Assembly: GCA_010672825.2 (NCBI GenBank)
Contig: JAAHFU020000002.1
Location: 1,190,001 to 1,254,000, forward strand
Reading direction: 5' to 3'
Length of the DNA: 64,000 nucleotides
Source: Leptolyngbya sp. SIO1E4
Lineage (GTDB): Bacteria > Cyanobacteriota > Cyanobacteriia > Phormidesmidales > Phormidesmidaceae
Position numbers and translations under genes: made by a program. Every line of letters begins with the position of its first letter. Position 1 is the first letter of the stretch. Positions 59,618-64,000 of this stretch are shown piece after piece. The notes below the pieces were generated by a model. That model did no database searches. It was not told the origin of the DNA and worked only from the letters and a program-made list of their open reading frames with translations.

Positions 59618-60253
59618 CTACTCCCGGCGGAAGCTAAAGTCATACCCGGCATATTCCCCCTCTTCATAGAGCACGATGAGCCAGGTCTGAGGATCGAACG
59701 CTAGCGGGTAGGCTTCGCGCTCTGCGATCGCGCCCTCGCGCACTTCAACGGAGTTGAGGGTGCAATAGGGCGCTTCAATGACTTGCTGAACGGCGTCTTT
59801 GGAAGACCGCTCTGGCACCGCGAGCAGCTCTGATAACTCGGCGCGAGAAAGAACCGACTGAGACTGAATTGTTTCCTGGCACACCACGCTGGCTGTTGTC
59901 GGATTTTCTGAGGCTGATTTGGGTACGACCACCAGGGCCGCCAAGGCCAACATGCCGCCACTGGCTAACAACGCCCCCCGCGATCGCGGCTTCCGTCGCA
60001 CCTTTTTTCGGTGTTGAGGTTGTTCAGTCTCCCTTTGGGGTGATCGACGACGGGTCGAGGCTGGTGAAGGTCGTCTGCCGTGGGGCGGCAGAACAGAACC
60101 GCTCTGGGCAGCCATATCTCCCTGACGGGACAGTGCCTGTTGATGGCTGATCTGTTGATGGCTCACCTGTTGGTGACTGGCCTGTTGATGGCTGACCTGG
60201 CGCTGACGGGGGTAGTGATGACTGTAGTGGGAATGAGGATCTGGATAGCTCAT
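59618..60253 (-). CDS. Single-pass membrane protein with SHQQ repeats
   Basis: A 211-residue protein beginning MSYPDPHSHY, with the start set at 60253 on that account. The N-terminal 80 residues are His/Gln/Ser-rich with SHQQ(A/V/I) in tandem and then Arg-rich; the single membrane helix is ALLASGGMLALAALVVVPKS. The C-terminal 90 residues look globular and periplasmic. Not recognised; low-complexity N-terminus may bind metal. Confidence 0.6.
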   Translation of the reverse strand: MSYPDPHSHYSHHYPRQRQVSHQQASHQQVSHQQISHQQALSRQGDMAAQSGSVLPPHGRRPSPASTRRRSPQRETEQPQHRKKVRRKPRSRGALLASGGMLALAALVVVPKSASENPTTASVVCQETIQSQSVLSRAELSELLAVPERSSKDAVQQVIEAPYCTLNSVEVREGAIAEREAYPLAFDPQTWLIVLYEEGEYAGYDFSFRRE

Positions 60254-60469
60254 GGTTTGCCCTCCCCAATAACAAAAACGAGGATGTTCGCCCAATCACT
60301 GACGATTCCCTCAAAACAGGGGCGAAAGGTGCTCGGGCTAATGACTTTTCAATAATAGTACAATTGTATTAAATCCGTAAAGCTGCTAGCAATTTTAAGA
60401 TTTGCTAAGGTGTCCTTGTTGAGAGGTGATTAATTCGCCTCAACGGGGATTAAGCCAGCAAATTGCAGG

Positions 60470-62113
60470 ATGAATCGTACGGTCGTTTGGTTTCGCCGAG
60501 ATTTACGCATCTTTGACCACGAACCCTTGTTTCGCGCAGCGCGGCGGGGTGCCGTCATTCCTGTTTTTGTGTTCGACAAGGCCCTGCTGCACCACCCCGA
60601 GACGGGGGCTGCGCGAGTGGCCTTCATGCTTGACTGCCTGGCATCTCTGGATGCTGATTTACAGCGCCAGGGTGGCCGCTTGATTCTGCGATCGGGGGAT
60701 CCGGTGATGGTGCTACCGGATCTCGTACAAGCAACCCAGGCAGAGGGGATCTATGCCTATACCGATTGCGAGCGTATCTATGGCCGTGTGCGAGATGCTC
60801 AGCTTAATCAGGCTTTGGCAGAACGCAGCATGAAGATTCGCTGGTTCGAACCCGCTGCCAGCATTCCTGAGCTGATTCCCTATCCCCAGTATCGGCGACG
60901 TTGGTTTCGAGATATGGCGGCTCCGCTGGTGCCAGCGCCCACTCAAATAACAGTTCCGGCTGAGGTGGCGAGTGACCCTTTGCCAACCCTGGTAGCGCTT
61001 CGCCACAGGGCTGATGGCAAACCCATTCCCCAGGGGGGCACGGCAGCCGCGCGGCAGCTATTAGCCGACTTTCTGAGCGAAAAGAGCGATCGCTACTATT
61101 GGCAACTGTCTTACCCCAGTGCTGAAGCCACCACTGGGCTTAGCCCTCATATTAAATTTGGGGCCATCTCCGTGCGGGAATGTGTGCAAACTATCCAGCG
61201 CACCCCCCACGGGGGCGATTTTCGCGTCAAACGTAGCCAGCAGCAGCTCATTGCTCGGCTGCGCTGGGGCAACGGCTTTACCCAACGGTTTCGCTATCTG
61301 CCCCAGCTAGAGTTGCGATCGCTCTACACCATCTTTGATGACGACGGCTGGGATTTTGATGAAACCCTCTATCAAGCCTGGCAAACTGGACAAACCGGCT
61401 TTCCGATTGTGGATGCCGCCGCCCGGTGTTTGCAGGCAACGGGGGGGTGGCAAGCGTTAAATTTTCGCTCCCGTGCCATTTATGCCAGTTTTTTGAGCAA
61501 CCTCCTGGGTATGGACTGGCGCTATGGAGCCCTACACTTCATGCGTCATCTGATCGACGGCGATTGCCCGATTGATCATTATCAGTGGGCCATGCAGTCT
61601 GGGGTGACCCACTGCCTCGACAAATCCTGGACTCGTATCTACAACCCTGGTCAGGTGGCCGTAGATCGCTGTGACCCAGAGGGAGCCTTCATTAAACAGT
61701 GGGTGCCAGAACTCGCCCACCTATCTCCGGAGCAGTTAGGAACTCCACCGCCAGTCAAGGGGTATCCAACCCCGATTGTGGACTATCGTCAGGCCCGCCA
61801 GCGACGGGTGCAGCAGCTTGAAAAGCAACGGGGTCGATTCTTGAGCCGGGATAATGTTGTGCCTTATTTGGCAGATCTGCCCGCAGACCTGACCCCCTTT
61901 GGTGCCGATCGCTACCCGAGTGAAATCGCCTGGGCCAAATCGCCTGGGGACACCATGTTCCCTGCGCCTCTAAACTTGGCCGATCTGGATGCTATGCAGG
62001 CTAAAGCCCTGCGAACCTGGTTTGTGGCCCATGTCAATATTCCACCGCCCAAACTTCAAAAGCGATCGCGGCGATCTCCGGTTGACCAACTCGCCCTCAA
62101 CCTTGGTGTATAG
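60470..62113 (+). CDS. Photolyase/cryptochrome-family flavoprotein
   Basis: A 547-residue member of the DNA photolyase/cryptochrome family. The N-terminal antenna domain (TVVWFRRDLRIFDHEPLFRA) and the FAD-binding domain (GGWQALNFRSRAIYASFLSN, MDWRYGALHFMRHLIDGD) are complete, ending with a Lys/Arg-rich C-terminal tail. The position that faces flavin N5 (Asn in E. coli photolyase) appears to be Asp in GDCPIDHYQW, as in plant cryptochromes, by my alignment. It could repair UV lesions in DNA or signal blue light. I leave the symbol blank for that reason. Confidence 0.85.
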   Translation: MNRTVVWFRRDLRIFDHEPLFRAARRGAVIPVFVFDKALLHHPETGAARVAFMLDCLASLDADLQRQGGRLILRSGDPVMVLPDLVQATQAEGIYAYTDCERIYGRVRDAQLNQALAERSMKIRWFEPAASIPELIPYPQYRRRWFRDMAAPLVPAPTQITVPAEVASDPLPTLVALRHRADGKPIPQGGTAAARQLLADFLSEKSDRYYWQLSYPSAEATTGLSPHIKFGAISVRECVQTIQRTPHGGDFRVKRSQQQLIARLRWGNGFTQRFRYLPQLELRSLYTIFDDDGWDFDETLYQAWQTGQTGFPIVDAAARCLQATGGWQALNFRSRAIYASFLSNLLGMDWRYGALHFMRHLIDGDCPIDHYQWAMQSGVTHCLDKSWTRIYNPGQVAVDRCDPEGAFIKQWVPELAHLSPEQLGTPPPVKGYPTPIVDYRQARQRRVQQLEKQRGRFLSRDNVVPYLADLPADLTPFGADRYPSEIAWAKSPGDTMFPAPLNLADLDAMQAKALRTWFVAHVNIPPPKLQKRSRRSPVDQLALNLGV

Positions 62114-62155
62114 GCTTGGTGTATAGAGTCGGCATATCACTTTAGCCCAATGCCG

Positions 62156-63406
62156 CTACGGCAGGGTATACACCTCAATTCGCTCATCTCGTCCACGAAT
62201 GGGCATTTCTCCCAGGGACACCAGCGCCCCATTTCTCAGCTTGCGCTGGGTGGTTTGGCTAATCAGCAGAGAATGGTTGACCTCCTTGGTGAGTGCTTCT
62301 AGCCGAGAGGCGACATTGACCGTATCCCCAATCACGGTAAATTCTAGGTGTCCATCTGTTCCCAGACAGCCCGCCACAATTGATCCAGAGTGCAGGCTAA
62401 TCCCAATAGGCAGGGGGCTCCAGTGTCTGACGTCCCTCAAAATTGTTTGGGCTGCTTGTAAGGCCTGCTCGGCGTGGTTTTCTAGGGTTCTCGGTGCCCC
62501 GAAGACTGCCAACATGCCATCCCCCATAAACTTATCGACCCATCCCCCCTGCTGTTCTACGCTGCTAGAGAGAAACCCCTGTAGCTGGTTCAAAAAATCC
62601 ATGACCGCCAGGGGGTCTAGTTTTTCAGAATAGTGCGTAAAGTTGCGTAAGTCGGTCACCATGATCGTGACCTCACATTCCCTGGGTTCTTCAAGCAGGC
62701 GAATGGGGCTTTCAAAAGCCGCTTCCACAATATTTTCAGGGAGGAACTGCCGCATGAGTAGACGACCCGCTTCATTTTTGCCCTGGCGTCTCACAATGCC
62801 AGTGGTTAACATCCCAATCATGCCTGTCCCAAAAATTGTGAATAGGACGAACAGGCTAACCGCTGTATCAAGCTGAAACAAAATGGCGGCGTAGACAAAA
62901 TTAGCTAAGGCTAAAACAGTGGTGAGTACAGAGGCACGCCGTCGAATTCGAATGCCTCCGGAAACGGCCAAGAGACAACAAAAAGCCGCAATGTTTGTGA
63001 TGATTTCAGGGTTGCTCTCTCCTAAGACGCGCCAAATGTTAGTAATGAACAGTGCCAACAGGACAGAATCAAAGAGGGGAATAAACGTCTGTAATCCGGT
63101 TAGCCATCGCCAAGCAGAAGGCTGTAGCAAGATAATGAGAATGCCTGCTGCCACTAAAGAGGCACTTGTGGAAAGGAGCGCAATGGTGGGTGAAACAGAC
63201 GCTTGGCCAAGCAGCGTTTGGGGGAAGAAAAAAATGAGACTGTCTAAGAGGCTGGAAATAATTAAGACGATCGCTCGAACGTAGGCAAAGTTACGCTCGT
63301 TTTTCAGCGAGGCTTGGGCAATCACCTGACCAACGGTGGCCTTAAGGGCATTACCCGCAGCTGACTTGCGAGGATCCCGAAATGGAGGGGTGCGTTGCTC
63401 AACCAT
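62156..63406 (-). CDS. Membrane-bound class III adenylate/guanylate cyclase
   Basis: A 416-residue cyclase. The first half has about six membrane helices of no named sensor type. The C-terminal cyclase homology domain starts near residue 235 with IMVTDLRNFTHYSEKLDP (first metal Asp), then WVDKFMGDGMLAVFGA (second Asp region) and FTVIGDTVNVASRLEALTK. The substrate-choosing Lys is visible in WVDKFMGDG. It probably makes cAMP in response to a membrane signal. Monocistronic, convergent with the photolyase gene. Confidence 0.9.
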   Translation of the reverse strand: MVEQRTPPFRDPRKSAAGNALKATVGQVIAQASLKNERNFAYVRAIVLIISSLLDSLIFFFPQTLLGQASVSPTIALLSTSASLVAAGILIILLQPSAWRWLTGLQTFIPLFDSVLLALFITNIWRVLGESNPEIITNIAAFCCLLAVSGGIRIRRRASVLTTVLALANFVYAAILFQLDTAVSLFVLFTIFGTGMIGMLTTGIVRRQGKNEAGRLLMRQFLPENIVEAAFESPIRLLEEPRECEVTIMVTDLRNFTHYSEKLDPLAVMDFLNQLQGFLSSSVEQQGGWVDKFMGDGMLAVFGAPRTLENHAEQALQAAQTILRDVRHWSPLPIGISLHSGSIVAGCLGTDGHLEFTVIGDTVNVASRLEALTKEVNHSLLISQTTQRKLRNGALVSLGEMPIRGRDERIEVYTLP

Positions 63407-63527
63407 AGTTCACTTACCACAAGGTTAAGGAATCAACCTGTGACTACTGCTGTATTGTTTTCGACTAACGGGAGATATGAAGGGATAGAGCACCTATGGC
63501 TAGTGTAAGCGGGAAAAAGCCAGAGTC

Positions 63528-63636
63528 TATGGCTTGTTCAGTTGAGTCCAGCACATCTTGGCCAAGACAGGGTCTAGGGTTTGGGGTCTAGGGTTTGAGG
63601 TCTAGGATCTACTTGATCAGCCTGCATACCGCTATC
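63528..63636 (-). repeat. Dispersed TATAGC repeat, inverted copy
   Basis: On the plus strand it reads TATGGCTTGTTCAGTTGAGT, with a core GGGTCTAGGGTTTGGGGTCT and TAGGGTTTGAGG, and ends CTGCATACCGCTAT. All family parts are present in reverse order. Confidence 0.85.
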
Positions 63637-63671
63637 GTGGCAAATCTAGTTGCACCCGTTTGCTCTTCGTC

Positions 63672-64000
63672 TCAGATTCTGATTTGAAAAACGGCATCAA
63701 AGCCCTCGTCACAATGGGGAGGTGCTCCGGCTAATTGCCGCGACATGGTGTGAATCACCTCCAAAGGAACCTGGCGTGATCGCAGATGATTGCGCTGCAC
63801 ACAACAGGCTAAGGGAATATCAAACCAAAGTGCCAGAACCCTGTTATAACCAATTTCTCGAGCTGTTTGAATAATTTCTCGGCGCCAGCGACGGCGGGTG
63901 TTGGTGGCATCATAGAGGACGCCACCGACTTTACCCTGTTGGGTTTCGATGGCCCCATACCGAAATCTTTGCTGCACTCGCTGCCAAATCTGTGGCCACG
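63672..64000 (-). CDS. P-loop kinase (Pnk-like), C-terminal part (cut by window end)
   Basis: The frame is open from the window end down to a stop at 63672-63674. GGVLYDATNTRRRWRREII is typical of P-loop kinases of the polynucleotide-kinase/zeta-like type (the DATN strand), followed by VLALWFDIPLACCVQRNHLR and a VIHTMSRQL end. The Walker A region must lie beyond the window. It probably phosphorylates a small molecule or nucleic-acid end. Confidence 0.65.
   Translation of the reverse strand, partial: WPQIWQRVQQRFRYGAIETQQGKVGGVLYDATNTRRRWRREIIQTAREIGYNRVLALWFDIPLACCVQRNHLRSRQVPLEVIHTMSRQLAGAPPHCDEGFDAVFQIRI

Overview
The window is chromosomal DNA from a cyanobacterium. The support is frequent HIP1-type GCGATCGC octamers, a gene for the cyanobacterial NDH-1 subunit NdhS, a HAS-barrel protein next to it, and several cyanobacterial-type protein families (MSMEG_0565/0570, REC-histidine kinases, nSTAND proteins). 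The mix of genes and the many small repeats would fit a filamentous, Leptolyngbya-like lineage, but that is inference.

Layout. 1-2721: ordinary genes (end of pyrE, a molybdopterin oxidoreductase, a MATE exporter). 2826-2897: tRNA-Thr(CGT). The last 51 bp of this tRNA region are repeated perfectly at 22873-22923, so 2848-22923 is a 20-kb integrated island. Its integrase survives only as an N-terminal remnant, next to a decayed IS4-like transposase. The cargo looks like a DNA-processing/defence island: (i) a tightly overlapping minus-strand operon of a TerB_N/TerB/TerB_C protein, a BrxD-like (DUF2791) P-loop ATPase and a BrxHI/Lhr-like helicase, with no other BREX gene; (ii) an AT-rich plus-strand pair, a predicted DUF4297/Cap4-like nuclease and a HerA-type ATPase; (iii) a UPF0175/DUF3368 toxin-antitoxin pair set between two diverged copies of the 3' end of an AddA-like gene; (iv) an AddA-like plus AddB-like helicase-nuclease pair; (v) a DnaQ-like exonuclease.

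23-32 kb: an exopolysaccharide-type region on the minus strand (GT39-like and GT4 glycosyltransferases, SGNH and MBOAT proteins for O-acetylation, a sulfotransferase remnant), then an alkaline-phosphatase-superfamily enzyme and an IS630 remnant. 32-35 kb: an EAD-nSTAND-pentapeptide-repeat protein. 35-48 kb: apt, an ABC permease, a signalling group (NarL-type regulator, an ethylene-receptor-like hybrid sensor kinase, an Rcp1-like regulator, a REC-histidine kinase), murI, two cation/proton antiporters and a nitrilase-family enzyme. 48-52 kb: small cyanobacterial proteins and an orphan NafY-like nitrogenase accessory gene. 52-54 kb: a reduced Nit1C-type cluster (MSMEG_0565 glycosyltransferase and MSMEG_0570). 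54-64 kb: a secreted SPOR-like protein, folP, ndhS, a HAS-barrel protein, a DAO-family oxidoreductase, two envelope proteins, a photolyase/cryptochrome, a class III nucleotidyl cyclase and the end of a Pnk-like kinase.

A dispersed repeat family runs through the window: roughly 96-bp units with TATAGC/GCTATA ends and a C-rich tract of CCCTAGA/CCCCAAA-type heptads. I found eleven copies, in both orientations, all outside the tRNA-bounded island. Together with the island, this repeat family and its copy-number-variable heptad tract are the least conventional features here.
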